From assembly GCA_019695185.1 (NCBI GenBank), contig JAIBAN010000069.1, forward strand, positions 1 to 41,767: DNA of 41,767 nt, written 5' to 3'. This document shows, in pieces, positions 9,219 to 18,600 of this stretch. Position numbers and translations under genes: made by a program. Positions within the stretch are counted from its first letter, which is position 1; each line of letters starts with the position of its first letter. The notes under the pieces were generated by a model that worked only from the letters and a program-made list of their open reading frames with translations, made no database searches and had not been told where the DNA came from. Source of the stretch: Blastocatellia bacterium. Lineage in GTDB: Bacteria; Acidobacteriota; Blastocatellia; Chloracidobacteriales; Chloracidobacteriaceae.

Positions 9219-10214
9219 TTAGCCAATTCTCCATTTTTTATTGCGTAAAGGAAGAATTTCAGTATCCCATTTGTGCAGGCAATAGCGATGGTATTCACCC
9301 AAAGCAATTGGAAGGCGGTGCTCGGTTTCGGCAGCAATCAGACTTTGGATTTCAGCTACAAAATAGTTGAACGATTTGACCGGTTCGGTGGCGGTATTTC
9401 CCCGCAGTTTCTTTTCAATCGTCGTGATGAAGGCAATGTCCAGGATGAGCGGATTGGTCCCGTTAAACTGCCTTCCGACCCGGTCGTCCCGACGGGTCCA
9501 GGTGCGCAACGTGAACCTTTGGTAGCGCATGATGATATCTTCCATAGTAGTAAATATCATCATGTCATCATGAGACGTCTGGACGTCTAACGTTAGGTTC
9601 AAGGTTGCAGACGTCTGGTCCTTTGGCAATTGGAAAAAATAGGTTGCGAGCCGCAGAAAAAAATCCTGGAATTCAAGGTTGTGTAAATGGCAAAAATCCT
9701 TGACCTGCTTGGAAACAGGTTCCGGCAGCCGCAAAGTGTGCCGGATTAAATTTCGTTCCCGGTAGGATTTTTCATGATCTATTGAGGGTTGGACCCCTGG
9801 ATGTCTGGCGGTTGAACCCTTAGACGTCTGAGGGTTTGAATGGCCAGACGTCCAGACGTCTGGCTTGGTTGAACCCTTAGACGTCTGGACGTCTAAGGGT
9901 TCGTTTAGACGTCTAAGGGTTGAACTCTCCGAGAGGTCACTCGAAAGCGCCTTTTCGGTGTTTTCAGGACGGGGTAAATCCGGTAATGGAGCGCCACCTG
10001 GCGGAGTTTGCAGGGCACTGTCATCCTGAATCCCAGTGGACACCACCAATGGATTGATGGCGGGAAGTGCGCTGGCCGGTTCCACCGAGGGGCTTCCGGC
10101 GACAAACCGTTGCACCATCCGTTTGGCGTCTTCCAGTTCCTTGGAAAGCTGTTCGGGTGTCCGGTCCAGTTTTTTAAGCCCGGCTTCGAATGCCTGTTGT
10201 TGCCGTTTGTTCAT
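9219..10214 (-). CDS. Ribbon-helix-helix-like protein, probable ParA partner
   Basis: A 331-residue protein. Residues about 1-40 are charged and coiled-coil-like. Residues 41-150 are low-complexity and carry repeated peptides (DVQTSKGST, DVWTSG, PQTSKGST) encoded by the GACGTC boxes. Residues about 157-194 read as beta-helix-helix: strand LIRHTLRLP, helix EPVSKQVKDFCHLH, helix EFQDFFLRLATYFF, the MetJ/Arc (RHH) arrangement. A C-terminal domain (about 230-331) contains VKSFNYFVAEIQSLI, reminiscent of plasmid replication proteins. Its start lies inside the ParA gene with a 41-bp overlap, so translation is likely coupled. ParA with an RHH centromere-binding partner is a known plasmid partition layout (ParF-ParG, delta-omega). 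The RHH call is from secondary-structure reading, not a search. A replication initiator is the main alternative. Confidence 0.6.
   Translation of the reverse strand: MNKRQQQAFEAGLKKLDRTPEQLSKELEDAKRMVQRFVAGSPSVEPASALPAINPLVVSTGIQDDSALQTPPGGAPLPDLPRPENTEKALSSDLSESSTLRRLNEPLDVQTSKGSTKPDVWTSGHSNPQTSKGSTARHPGVQPSIDHEKSYRERNLIRHTLRLPEPVSKQVKDFCHLHNLEFQDFFLRLATYFFQLPKDQTSATLNLTLDVQTSHDDMMIFTTMEDIIMRYQRFTLRTWTRRDDRVGRQFNGTNPLILDIAFITTIEKKLRGNTATEPVKSFNYFVAEIQSLIAAETEHRLPIALGEYHRYCLHKWDTEILPLRNKKWRIG
9573..9914. repeat. Cluster of AGACGTCT met-box-like iterons
   Basis: Nine GACGTC cores lie in 342 bp, starting at 9574, 9582, 9610, 9823, 9847, 9855, 9880, 9888 and 9908. Three pairs are exactly 8 bp apart, giving tandem octamers such as AGACGTCT-GGACGTCT. 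The copy at 9871-9902 is a 32-bp near-perfect inverted repeat (arms GAACCCTTAGACGTC; only the two central bases break symmetry). All lie within the RHH gene, in linker-coding DNA. AGACGTCT is also the consensus met box bound by E. coli MetJ, an RHH protein. A centromere or operator for the encoded RHH protein is inferred. Confidence 0.75.
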
Positions 10215-10965
10215 TGAGGAATTCCTCCATCACCGCCAGATAATCCTTGTGCCCATGGCACCCGTTGCCATATTCGGTAATTGGTTGCGCTGCTCCGGCT
10301 GCTTCGTGGAGCGTCGTGGTATAGCGAATCACGGTCTTGAACAGTTCGTCCGGAAACCGTTCCTGAAGTTCCTGCAAAATCTGCCGGTTGGCCCTCACAT
10401 TGGCCCGGTGCATGGTGGCCAGCACCCGGATGCGCTGGCGGGTGGCGCGAATATCGGCCACGTCAACCAGCACCAGCAGCAATCGGCCCAGGGCTTCGGC
10501 CCCAAAGAAATTGGTCTGGCAGACAATAATGACCAAATCGGCAGCCAGGAACGCATTCAGGGTCGCCATTCCCAAATGGGGCGGTGTATCAAGGACCACA
10601 AAATCAGGTTGGGTCGGCAGCCGTTTGAGTGCCCGCTCCAGCCGGCGTTCCCGTTCGATGGCCGAAACCAGGGCCAAATCAACTTCCGCCAGGGCCCGCG
10701 AGGCCGGGGCCGGGATAATCGAAAGGTTTGGGAATACCGGGAAAATGCAGGTGGCCGGGTCAGCGGTTTTGTCCACCAGCAAAGTGTAAGAACTTCTTTT
10801 ATCTTCGGTGAGGTCCACTCCGACATGGGCGCTGGCATTGCCCTGGGCATCCAAATCAACCAGCAGGGTATTCTGACCGGCACGGGCCAGACAGGCTGCC
10901 AGATTGACCGCCGTCGTGGTTTTTCCCACACCGCCTTTTTGATTGGCAATCGCTATGACTTGCAT
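10174..10965 (-). CDS. ParA/Soj-family ATPase
   Basis: A 263-residue P-loop ATPase of the ParA/MinD class. The deviant Walker A is at the N-terminus (IANQKGGVGKTTTAVNLA), the switch motif is LLVDLDAQGNAS, and a Walker B-like strand reads FVVLDTPPHLG. There is no N-terminal HTH, so it is the short (type Ib-like) form, which often pairs with RHH centromere-binding proteins. Start: ATG at 10965, with AAAGG 10-11 bases upstream. It overlaps the downstream RHH gene by 41 bp. It sits inside the BREX operon between pglX and pglY, and a REP cluster lies just upstream. ParA is not a standard BREX component, so it was probably acquired from a plasmid-type partition locus. A role in positioning the defence complex is an untested alternative. 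Confidence 0.88.
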   Translation of the reverse strand: MQVIAIANQKGGVGKTTTAVNLAACLARAGQNTLLVDLDAQGNASAHVGVDLTEDKRSSYTLLVDKTADPATCIFPVFPNLSIIPAPASRALAEVDLALVSAIERERRLERALKRLPTQPDFVVLDTPPHLGMATLNAFLAADLVIIVCQTNFFGAEALGRLLLVLVDVADIRATRQRIRVLATMHRANVRANRQILQELQERFPDELFKTVIRYTTTLHEAAGAAQPITEYGNGCHGHKDYLAVMEEFLNEQTATTGIRSRA

Positions 10966-11073
10966 CAAACAAAGCCTTTCAGATTCAAATGGGTAAATTT
11001 CGGGATAATTGTGTGTGCCTGTTCAAAGTTCAACCCAAACGGCACGAAAACAACGGATTTTCAGGGTTTGGGG

Positions 11074-11187
11074 TTTGGAGTTCAAGTTTTAGCGTTTGGA
11101 GTTCAAACTTTAGTTTGCTCTTTATTCTTTCAAAGACCCAAGCTAAAGCTTGAACTCCAAACGCAAGCTAAAGCTTGAACTCCAAAC
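11074..11187. repeat. REP palindrome cluster A
   Basis: Four copies of a 22-24 bp unit, TTTGGAGTTCAAGCTTTAGC-like, lie here: two in one orientation (11074-11093, 11095-11118) and two inverted (about 11140-11161 and 11163-11187). Each contains the small palindrome CAAGCT-NN-AGCTTG in intact copies. They match the units flanking the RAYT transposase 3.7 kb away and form the 3' end of pglX. Confidence 0.85.
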
Positions 11188-14100
11188 TGGTTGCCGTATG
11201 GCCCAGCGCGCGGGCTTCTTCGTCGAGGAAGGTGGCAAAGAAATCGCCCAACCCAATCCCGAAAGCCGGGTCATATTCGTTATGCCATTGCAGCAGCCAG
11301 GGGAGCAGTTCAGCAATGCCCTTGAGCAGCAGCAGCAACCGCTCCGGCGGCCAGCCTTCGTTGGTTTTGGCGAGTTCGAAGTATTCCGCGATGGCCTGGG
11401 CCAGTTGCAACTGGTTCCAGCCAGCCCACGCAATCACGGGCGTCGGGTCAACGGCCCGTTCGCATTTCGGGAACGACACAAACCGCTCTTTCGGCACGTC
11501 GAGCTTGCCCCGCAGCCGCCAGAAATTGGAAGACAGGAAATCGGCTCCCTTGTATTTCGGCGGAACCGGAATCTCCCCGACTTCACTGGCTTTCAGCGCC
11601 TTGGCCTGTTCGGGCGTCAGGTAACCGGAATCAGTCGGTGGCAGGGCGGTGCGGGCGTCAATCCGGTCTTCCTGGCGTTGCAGTTCCCAGACCTGTTTCC
11701 AGACCGAATGGTTTCTCAGTCCGGTTTCCTTGTAGCGAAACTGCGGCAAGAGCGGCACCGCCTCCGCCTCGACCAGTTCCGTCACCAACCGCGTGACGTC
11801 AAAATCAGGTCTCCCGCGATACATCTCCGCCACCTGCATAAATTCCGCATCCGACCGTACCATATCCGCCAGCCGCGCCGTGGTGGTCAATTGGGTTTGG
11901 GTCCAGTACCGGGCACCCTCCAGCCGGTCCAGCAGCCATTCGCGGAGCGCCTTGGTTGCCTGTTCGTCCCAGGGTTCAGTATTCCAGCGGCGTTTGTATT
12001 CCGGACGTTCAATCAGATTGATATTTGGATTGGAGGCAATCAATTCAATCCGTTTTTCTACCAAGCTCTGGTAATAAGGAGGCCAATCCTTGGGAATTTC
12101 AACCATCCGTGTGGAACCATGTCGCTCAAACCAGGTGGTTGTCAGTTCTCCGGCGGCCATTTTCCGCGCCATCACGATTTCAAACGCCCGTTGTCCTAAA
12201 CGAATGGGTGGCGGTTCTGCTATCGTCTCGGCTTCGGATTCACTGAGCAACCCATAAAGGCCGTAACATTGCCAGTCCAATTCCTCTTGAAAAGCAATCA
12301 TCCGCCCCAAAAGAATTTCCTCAACCCATTGTTTTAAGCCGGGCAGGCTGCTCTTTTTTGGAACTGGCAATTTGAAAAGTTCAGCCGGGGTCATCCGCTT
12401 GTATTCTTCAGCCTGTTTGTCCAGGCTGCGGGCAAATTCCAGCGGTTTACCTTCGGGAATCGGGAATTGTTTGAGCTTTGTGCCGTCGTGTTCATAGAAA
12501 TCATGCCATTTTTCATCCTTGGAACAAGCCCCTCCAGGACCGCCTTTGTTATGGAAGATTTGCTGCATCCAAAAACAGGCTGTTGAACTGTTTAATAATC
12601 CCAGCAAAGCCAAATGGTCGTCTTCGGTTGCATCAGCAGGCAATTTGATAACAGGAGCGGTTTGTTTGAAAACCTGACCTCCTCGGTCAAGAGCAAAGTT
12701 GTTATGGGTTCCGACGAAGGCAAAGGTGATGGAAAAGGGAATGCGGTAACGGTCTTTTATCCAGCGATACCAACTCCACCAAGGTTCCCCCAAAAACTTT
12801 CGGGTTTTTCCTCCGAAGGAAAAAACCCCTTCAGATGAACTCCGAAAGGGCCACAACCATTTCCCCCAATTACTTAAGGGGTCAAATTGAATTAAATCAA
12901 ATTGATCATCATAAGGAGTAAGTGCGGCTAAATCAGTTTCAGTTTTCCAATCACGAACGGATTCACCATAAATCATGGGTTTAACCAAGGCAGGTGGAAA
13001 TTTCTTGGTTTTGGGCACAGAAAATGGAAAAATGAAAACTTCATCAATTCCTGTAAAACTCGTCGGGCCACACGAAGAAATAAGATTTCCTAGACGATTT
13101 TCAGCTTGCTCTTCAATCAATTCTTTAAGTTCTGATGCTCCGCCACCACCGATACTCCACGGATGCTTGTAGAAATTGGCTCGCGGCATATCCACAACAC
13201 TGACGAAATCACTCTGAGAACCGGCGACATCCACCTGATTCAGAATCGCAGACCAGACTTGGCCTTTGGCCGGGTCAGCGGGTGTTGACGGCTCGCCTTT
13301 GATGCCCATCACAGCGCGAACGGTTGAAGTGACCGGCTTTCGGTTGCATCCAAACAAAATCACGGTTGGGGTGCCGTGGCCGGGAATGTAGGCTCCAGAC
13401 GTGTCAATTACGTGGGTCATATCCCAGGTGGGGATGAATTTCTCAATCAGCTTTTTGCCGAATTCGCGTTTCATAAACGAATTGGCGGTAATCATCCCGA
13501 CAAAACCGGGGGGAGAGTCTTGGGAGTCTTGGGAGTCTTGGGAGTCTTGGGAGTCGCCGAAATTAAAACCTTGAACTTTGAGCCCTGGTTCCGGCCCTTT
13601 GATGGCAAGGTCAAAGAAACGCTCCATAAACGGCACGGCGAGCGAATATTTCATGTGACAGGATTTGAAGCGTTCGCGGTAGGCCAGATTCATGGCCGGT
13701 TCTTTCGGCGTGATGTAAGGCGGATTGCCCACCACGGCGTGATATTGCTGGCCCAGAATCCGCATGAGCGCCGGGGCGTCTTCGGCAGCGTAGACGTGCA
13801 GCAAGGGGTCTTCCTCGCCGAGCAGGTACATTTGCCGGTGGCCCTGGTCCTGCGAGGTCCGTGGTCCGTGCAGCAGCGAATCGCCCACCGCCAGATTGAA
13901 ATGAAAGTTGGGGGCATCCTCCAGCCGCGAAATTTCCGAAACCGCCAGCGCAGCCACCAGCAACCGAAAGCGGGCAATGGCCACGGCATAGGGATTGAGG
14001 TCTACGCCGTGGATGGCATTCAGCGCCAACTGTGCCACATGCCGCACATTTGAGTTTGGTTCCTGCTTTTGCAGCAATGCAAAGAGCCGTTCGAAGCCAC

Positions 14101-14830
14101 CCAGCAAAAAGTGTCCCGAACCGCAGGTGGGGTCAATCAGCCGGACGGTGCGGAGTCCGAAGGTGTCAATGGCGGGCGTCAGGGTGCGGTCAAGAATGAA
14201 ATCCTCGACAAATTTGGGCGTTTGCAGCAGCGCGTAGGTCTTTTTGGCCGCTTCGGATAAATCCTGATAGAGGTCGCCCAAAAACCGGGTCTCCAGTTTC
14301 GGGTCGGTGAAGTCGTGGATAAGGACACCGGACCCAGGGTCAATCTTGCGCCAGAAATTGAGGAGCAGCGTTGCGCCGTCGCCCGACGGTCCCAGTTTCC
14401 AGAGCGGGTTGTGGGCTTCGTCAAAGAGTTCTCCCACGCTGGGAAGTTTCATCCAGTTCCGGAAAACGAAGGAGAGATATTCACGGTCGCTCTGCGTTGG
14501 GTGGGATTTGAAAAAGAGCGTATGGTGGTCGTTTGCCAGATGGAGCGCTTCACCCGGACCGGCCAGGTATGGCGTCGGCACCAAATGGTTGTCCTCCAAA
14601 AACCGGACGAAGACACAACCCAGAATCCAGGCCACCGCCACCTGCGTGATGTAGTCATCGCGCCAGACCAGAAAATCCGCCGAGGTGCGCCCGGCCTGGC
14701 GGGCTGCCGTATATTCGGCGCGGACTTCGTCATTGATGTCGGGCCGTTCGTTGCACCGCTCGCGGATGTCGGCTTCGAGCTTGCGGAGCACGCCCTTCAA
14801 ATCTTCCAGCAACCGTTTTCCCTGAATCAC
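11168..14830 (-). CDS. pglX: BREX-2 adenine DNA methyltransferase PglX
   Basis: A DNA N6-adenine methyltransferase of about 1220 residues that in BREX modifies host DNA. The SAM-binding motif DPTCGSGHFLLGG is near residue 230 and the catalytic NPPY (VVGNPPYITPKEP) near 370. Start: the GTG at 14830 preceded by GGGGGAAAC. A frame further upstream exists only because REP DNA happens to be open (MNSKRKLKLELQ). The last residues (SLEFKL) are likewise encoded by REP cluster A, so the native C-terminus may have been altered. A 9-bp tandem repeat at 13515-13555 encodes a Ser-Gln-Asp run just before GMITANSFMKREFGKKL, near the target-recognition half. In Streptomyces coelicolor pglX is phase-variable through a G-tract; here the repeat is a multiple of three. 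Confidence 0.92.
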   Translation of the reverse strand: MIQGKRLLEDLKGVLRKLEADIRERCNERPDINDEVRAEYTAARQAGRTSADFLVWRDDYITQVAVAWILGCVFVRFLEDNHLVPTPYLAGPGEALHLANDHHTLFFKSHPTQSDREYLSFVFRNWMKLPSVGELFDEAHNPLWKLGPSGDGATLLLNFWRKIDPGSGVLIHDFTDPKLETRFLGDLYQDLSEAAKKTYALLQTPKFVEDFILDRTLTPAIDTFGLRTVRLIDPTCGSGHFLLGGFERLFALLQKQEPNSNVRHVAQLALNAIHGVDLNPYAVAIARFRLLVAALAVSEISRLEDAPNFHFNLAVGDSLLHGPRTSQDQGHRQMYLLGEEDPLLHVYAAEDAPALMRILGQQYHAVVGNPPYITPKEPAMNLAYRERFKSCHMKYSLAVPFMERFFDLAIKGPEPGLKVQGFNFGDSQDSQDSQDSQDSPPGFVGMITANSFMKREFGKKLIEKFIPTWDMTHVIDTSGAYIPGHGTPTVILFGCNRKPVTSTVRAVMGIKGEPSTPADPAKGQVWSAILNQVDVAGSQSDFVSVVDMPRANFYKHPWSIGGGGASELKELIEEQAENRLGNLISSCGPTSFTGIDEVFIFPFSVPKTKKFPPALVKPMIYGESVRDWKTETDLAALTPYDDQFDLIQFDPLSNWGKWLWPFRSSSEGVFSFGGKTRKFLGEPWWSWYRWIKDRYRIPFSITFAFVGTHNNFALDRGGQVFKQTAPVIKLPADATEDDHLALLGLLNSSTACFWMQQIFHNKGGPGGACSKDEKWHDFYEHDGTKLKQFPIPEGKPLEFARSLDKQAEEYKRMTPAELFKLPVPKKSSLPGLKQWVEEILLGRMIAFQEELDWQCYGLYGLLSESEAETIAEPPPIRLGQRAFEIVMARKMAAGELTTTWFERHGSTRMVEIPKDWPPYYQSLVEKRIELIASNPNINLIERPEYKRRWNTEPWDEQATKALREWLLDRLEGARYWTQTQLTTTARLADMVRSDAEFMQVAEMYRGRPDFDVTRLVTELVEAEAVPLLPQFRYKETGLRNHSVWKQVWELQRQEDRIDARTALPPTDSGYLTPEQAKALKASEVGEIPVPPKYKGADFLSSNFWRLRGKLDVPKERFVSFPKCERAVDPTPVIAWAGWNQLQLAQAIAEYFELAKTNEGWPPERLLLLLKGIAELLPWLLQWHNEYDPAFGIGLGDFFATFLDEEARALGHTATSLEFKL
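13515..13555. repeat. 9-bp tandem repeat (GAGTCTTGG x ~4.6) in pglX
   Basis: Four complete GAGTCTTGG units plus a partial fifth. On the coding strand they encode repeating Asp-Ser-Gln. A change in copy number would lengthen or shorten the protein by three residues without shifting frame. Confidence 0.9.
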
Positions 14831-14850
14831 GTTTCCCCCGTTTTGAGTCG

Positions 14851-14898
14851 TTTGGAGTTCAAGCTTTAGCTTGCGTTTGGAGTTCAAGCTTTAGCTTG
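14851..14898. repeat. REP palindrome cluster B (RAYT left flank)
   Basis: Two direct copies of TTTGGAGTTCAAGCTTTAGC followed by TTG, at 14851-14873 and 14876-14898. They lie between the pglX start and the RAYT 3' end. A GCTTTGGCTTGTGCTTTGGCTTTGG low-complexity run follows. They are in inverted orientation relative to cluster C on the other side of the transposase. Confidence 0.88.
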
Positions 14899-14934
14899 TG
14901 CTTTGGCTTGTGCTTTGGCTTTGGTTTTTGCTTT

Positions 14935-15537
14935 TCACGGAACATCCCATTTCTTGCCAAAATCCAGCACCGGATATTCCTTCCAGATTTCAAGTGCCCG
15001 CTCCCGCCCAATTGCTTCCAGGTATTCGGCGGCGCTGGAAAAGGGCCAATCCTGCCATCGTTCAACATATTGATGATGAACCGGATTATGGTGAACATAA
15101 TTCAGACAGGCCCAAAAGTGGCGGTCCGACCGCATCGCCCGTTCATGGCAGTTATACCAGACTTTTCGCCCACGGGTGTTGTCCTCACCGTTCCAAAGGA
15201 AGGAAAGCCGCCCATGCATTTTGCCCAGTTCGGCCAACAACGGAGTGATTCCTTTGGTAGCAAGCAAAATATGGTAATGGTTCGGTAAAACACACCAAGC
15301 GTACAGTTGGGTGGCCAGTGGCTGGCATTTGGAAACAAGTTCGGATTCAAAGGCAGTCATCCGTTCGGACGAATTTCCAATGATGTGGGCATGTTCATAA
15401 CAGGCCGCCGTAATTAAAAATGTGACTTCGCCGGCGAAATCCCAATGGGGTGGCGAATGCCAGGGTTGCCGTTGGGTTTTTCGGTAAACCAGCAATTGGT
15501 TTCGTTGGATTTTTGTTAGTTTGCGCCAGTCGTACAT
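14935..15537 (-). CDS. REP-associated tyrosine transposase (RAYT)
   Basis: A 200-residue Y1_Tnp-type (IS200-like) transposase. The HUH motif is LPNHYHILL, and the catalytic tyrosine segment is LNYVHHNPVHHQYVERWQDWPFSS, typical of RAYT proteins. It cuts single-stranded DNA at REP palindromes, and exactly such palindromes flank it in inverted orientation (clusters B and C). The ATG at 15537 (MYDWRKLTKIQRN) is chosen; the open frame further upstream is REP DNA and reads SLEFKLQLVF. The gene splits the BREX operon between pglW and pglX but keeps the same strand, so read-through transcription could continue. It appears intact. Confidence 0.92.
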   Translation of the reverse strand: MYDWRKLTKIQRNQLLVYRKTQRQPWHSPPHWDFAGEVTFLITAACYEHAHIIGNSSERMTAFESELVSKCQPLATQLYAWCVLPNHYHILLATKGITPLLAELGKMHGRLSFLWNGEDNTRGRKVWYNCHERAMRSDRHFWACLNYVHHNPVHHQYVERWQDWPFSSAAEYLEAIGRERALEIWKEYPVLDFGKKWDVP

Positions 15538-15553
15538 AAGAAAACCAAAAACA

Positions 15554-15601
15554 CAAGCTGAAGCTTGAACTCCAAACACAAGCTGAAGCTTGAACTCCAA
15601 A
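15554..15601. repeat. REP palindrome cluster C (RAYT right flank)
   Basis: Two direct copies of CAAGCTGAAGCTTGAACTCC followed by AAA (15554-15576, 15579-15601), inverted relative to cluster B. The cluster ends exactly at the pglW stop codon (TAG, 15602-15604), so the element lies directly against the gene end. Confidence 0.88.
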
Positions 15602-18600
15602 CTAATCCAACACCTGTGAAATCCAGGTCTCGGTGACACGGCTCCACTGACCCGAACCAATCACCGGCAGCACTTTGCCGTTGACGGAGGGAAACGACGA
15701 CTGCTGGTCGGATGCCAACAGAACCCACAAACCATGGATGCCCTGGCCGGAGCGTCCGGCCCGTTCGCGCAATTCCTCCAAGACCTGCAATTGGTCGTAG
15801 CGGGCCAGAAGTCCGGGATTGACCGCCAGGACCGTCGTGCCTGGTTCAGCCAATTGGGTTTCAACTGCCGGAATCGCCAGCGAGACGAATTCCAGTAGCA
15901 TTTTCCAGTCGTAACTGTCATGCCGGGCCGCATCGGAGGCCAGCACCATGCCCCAATCAATTTCCTGTTCCAGGGCCTGCCGTCTCATTTCAGAGATGAG
16001 AATTTCATCCACATTACGCGGTTCCAATTGAAATCGTTTCGCCAGGGCGATTTCAGCCCGCTTCATATCCCGTGGAGCCACCAGCAGGGCGAGAAACCCG
16101 CCGTCTTTGCGGGACGCGGCCAGTTTTTTCTCAAACAACCGGGCATCGGCGATTTCCGGGGTGATTTCGGTGAATTTACCAGCGGGTGTGGGTTGCAAGG
16201 CTTCGAGGGTGCCGGGGAGCGCCGTGCTGGTCCAACCGGTGGTGGGCTGGAGGTCGGGAAACTCGTACATCTGTTCAAGAGCGTTCCAGTGCAGGTCAAA
16301 CCCGATTTCCCGCAACAACGAATCCAATGCCGGCGGCTGCGGAAGGGTTTCAGCGGCTGGATACCGGTTTCTGACCCCATCAATAATATCCTGCAGGAGC
16401 AATCCCCGTTTGCCGTTGGCGTGAACCGTACCCGTCAGCCCGCCCTGGGCCAGTTTCAGGGCCTTGAGCGCGGCCATGCCTGCCGGATAGATTTCCAGTC
16501 GGGTGGAAAGTGCCGCCGTTGTGGAAGCTGCCACCGCCAGCCGGACTAGGCGGGCTTCCGGAGGCGGTTCCATCCCTGCGGGCAACCTGACGGCGGACAG
16601 GTCCTCAACTGCACGTGCAAACGTTGCAAGGGTATCGTCCAGCACCAGCCGGTCGGCAATTTTGCCGAATTCCACGACCGTTTTCTCCGCTTCCGCAATG
16701 GTCGTCAAAAAGGTTCCGGCTCCGGCTTTGAAATCAAAAAAACGGGGTTCTTTTTCCTTGTCTTCAACTTCCAGCGCCGCCCGGATAAGCCCCTGTGCCA
16801 ACCGCGTCCGCCGTGGCTCCTCCGCAACTGACCCGCGAACCGCCAGGAGGGTGGTGGAAAGCTCATCCAGTGTGGCCAGCCCGCCGTGCTTCCGGATAAT
16901 TTCCCACAGTTCCGCCCGGAGTGCCGCAAGCGATGGGTTTTTCTGCCAAAGCTGGCGCGCTTTGACAATCACCTGACTGATGCGCCCCCGGGTCACGTTG
17001 CACCGCCCGGCGGTTTCCAACTGGTTGGGCCAATTGGGTTGAGGTCCTGCGGTTTTTCCGGGCGGCAGAACCATTCCCAGGTAGGTCGCCACCACCGGAC
17101 GGTCCTTTCCTCTGGTGGTGGAGTCAAGTACCAGCAGTTGACTCGCCACCTCATCCAGGGTTGTCACGAGCGGCAGGCTGCCCTCCTCGGTCGTGCCGGA
17201 GGATTCGGTTTCGGCAGGCGGAGTCCAATCGTCCTCCAATTTGGCAAAGCGGGCCTTCAGGTTTTCCCGCAACTCGACAATTTCACGCCGGGTCCGGTTC
17301 CCCACCCCTTTCAAATGGGAAATCGCATGACGGGTTTGCCGCAGCAGGTCACCCACCACAAAGACGCTCATGCGGTCCAGCGCATTGGCAATATTGGGGC
17401 TGATTGGGAGCGCCGCCACGGGCGTTTCCAGGCCGAGCTGTAGATTTTGACCTTCACCCGGCACGGTTTTCCCAATCGAAGCAGGCAAAAAGGCACGGGT
17501 CGGCGCTTCAAAGATTTCACGCCAGGCGTGGAGCATATCGTCGGCGTTATCAAACCGCTCCGCTGGCACCCGCCGGAGGGCACGGGTAAAAAAGGCGGTT
17601 GCCCGTTCCCGAATTGCCGGGTCATACAGTTCCGTTGGCAGGGTGACCTCACACTCCAGCATATCCGGACGGCTGCCGCCTTCGCCCCATTTGGGTAATA
17701 CTCCGGCGGTCATTTCATGGAGGGTCATGGCCACGGCAAACCGTTCTGCGTGGGTATCCCAGCGTTTGGGTTTCCGCAGTTCCAAAAAAGGGTCCAGGTA
17801 AGGAATGGTGCCCGCCCGGATGTTGTCAGCGGAAACGCCGGCCAATGAAAAATCAAACAGGATCAAATGGAGCGCATCATTTGGGCCAAACGGGGTGATG
17901 CCGATATTTTCGGGTTTGATGTCGCGGTGCGGCGTGCCGAACTGTTCCAGAAACCGGACGGTTTCCAGCAGGTCCTGGCCAAACCGTTGCAGCAAATCCA
18001 GGTTGAGTTTGACGTTTTTGCGCAGGTATTCAGCCAATGTGCCGTTGGCCGCCTTCTGCATGGTGAATCCTGCCAGCGGGCCGAAATCAAACAGTTCAAA
18101 GGCTTCGACAATATGGTGAAAGCGGAGCCGGTTGAGAACGGCAAATTCTTCGCGCAAACGGTCGTTGTGGTCCGGCGAATCGGCCAGCTTGAGGACCACT
18201 TCGCGTTTTTCCATGACCCGTTTGTCTTTCCCCGGTTTTACCTCTTCCATCAGAAAAGCCACCGCCGTGGCCCCGGAACCCAACCGGCCCTTGACCGTCA
18301 GATTGCTTTTCAGTTTTTGACCGGGTTTGGCATCCAACGGATTGGCTGGGGTTTCGTCCTCCGGGCGGGTCAATTCATCTTCAACCTTATCAAGCTGCTC
18401 CAGGAAATCAGCCACGGTGTCCCAGCGCAACAAAACGTCCGGATGGGTGCTGAATTTGATGAGTTCCTGCAAATGACGGCTCGTGCCATCCAGCGTGGCC
18501 CCCAGGTTCAACCCTTTGCCGTCCCTGATTTTGTCGGCCATCTCAACAGCGGTTGCCGCTGGAGGTGTCCCAGTGAAAAGAAAATAGGCAATCGCCCCCA

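Noticed and set aside
9573..9914. Possible CRISPR array
   Set aside because: The repeats are short (6-8 bp core, 32 bp at most), unevenly spaced, and lie in frame inside a coding gene.
10036..11178. 380-codon plus-strand frame over the ParA gene
   Set aside because: It is antisense to ParA with its clear KGGVGKTT motif, and the last part only reads REP DNA.
13515..13555. Phase-variable frameshift switch in pglX
   Set aside because: The unit is 9 bp, so slippage cannot shift the frame; only length variation is possible.
14831..14887. Upstream extension of PglX (MNSKRKLKLELQ...)
   Set aside because: It is translated REP DNA; the same peptide LKLELQ appears wherever REP units are read in that frame. 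The GTG at 14830 has a ribosome site.
15538..15660. Upstream extension of the RAYT protein
   Set aside because: It consists of REP-encoded residues and the end of pglW; the family-like start is MYDWRKL at 15537.
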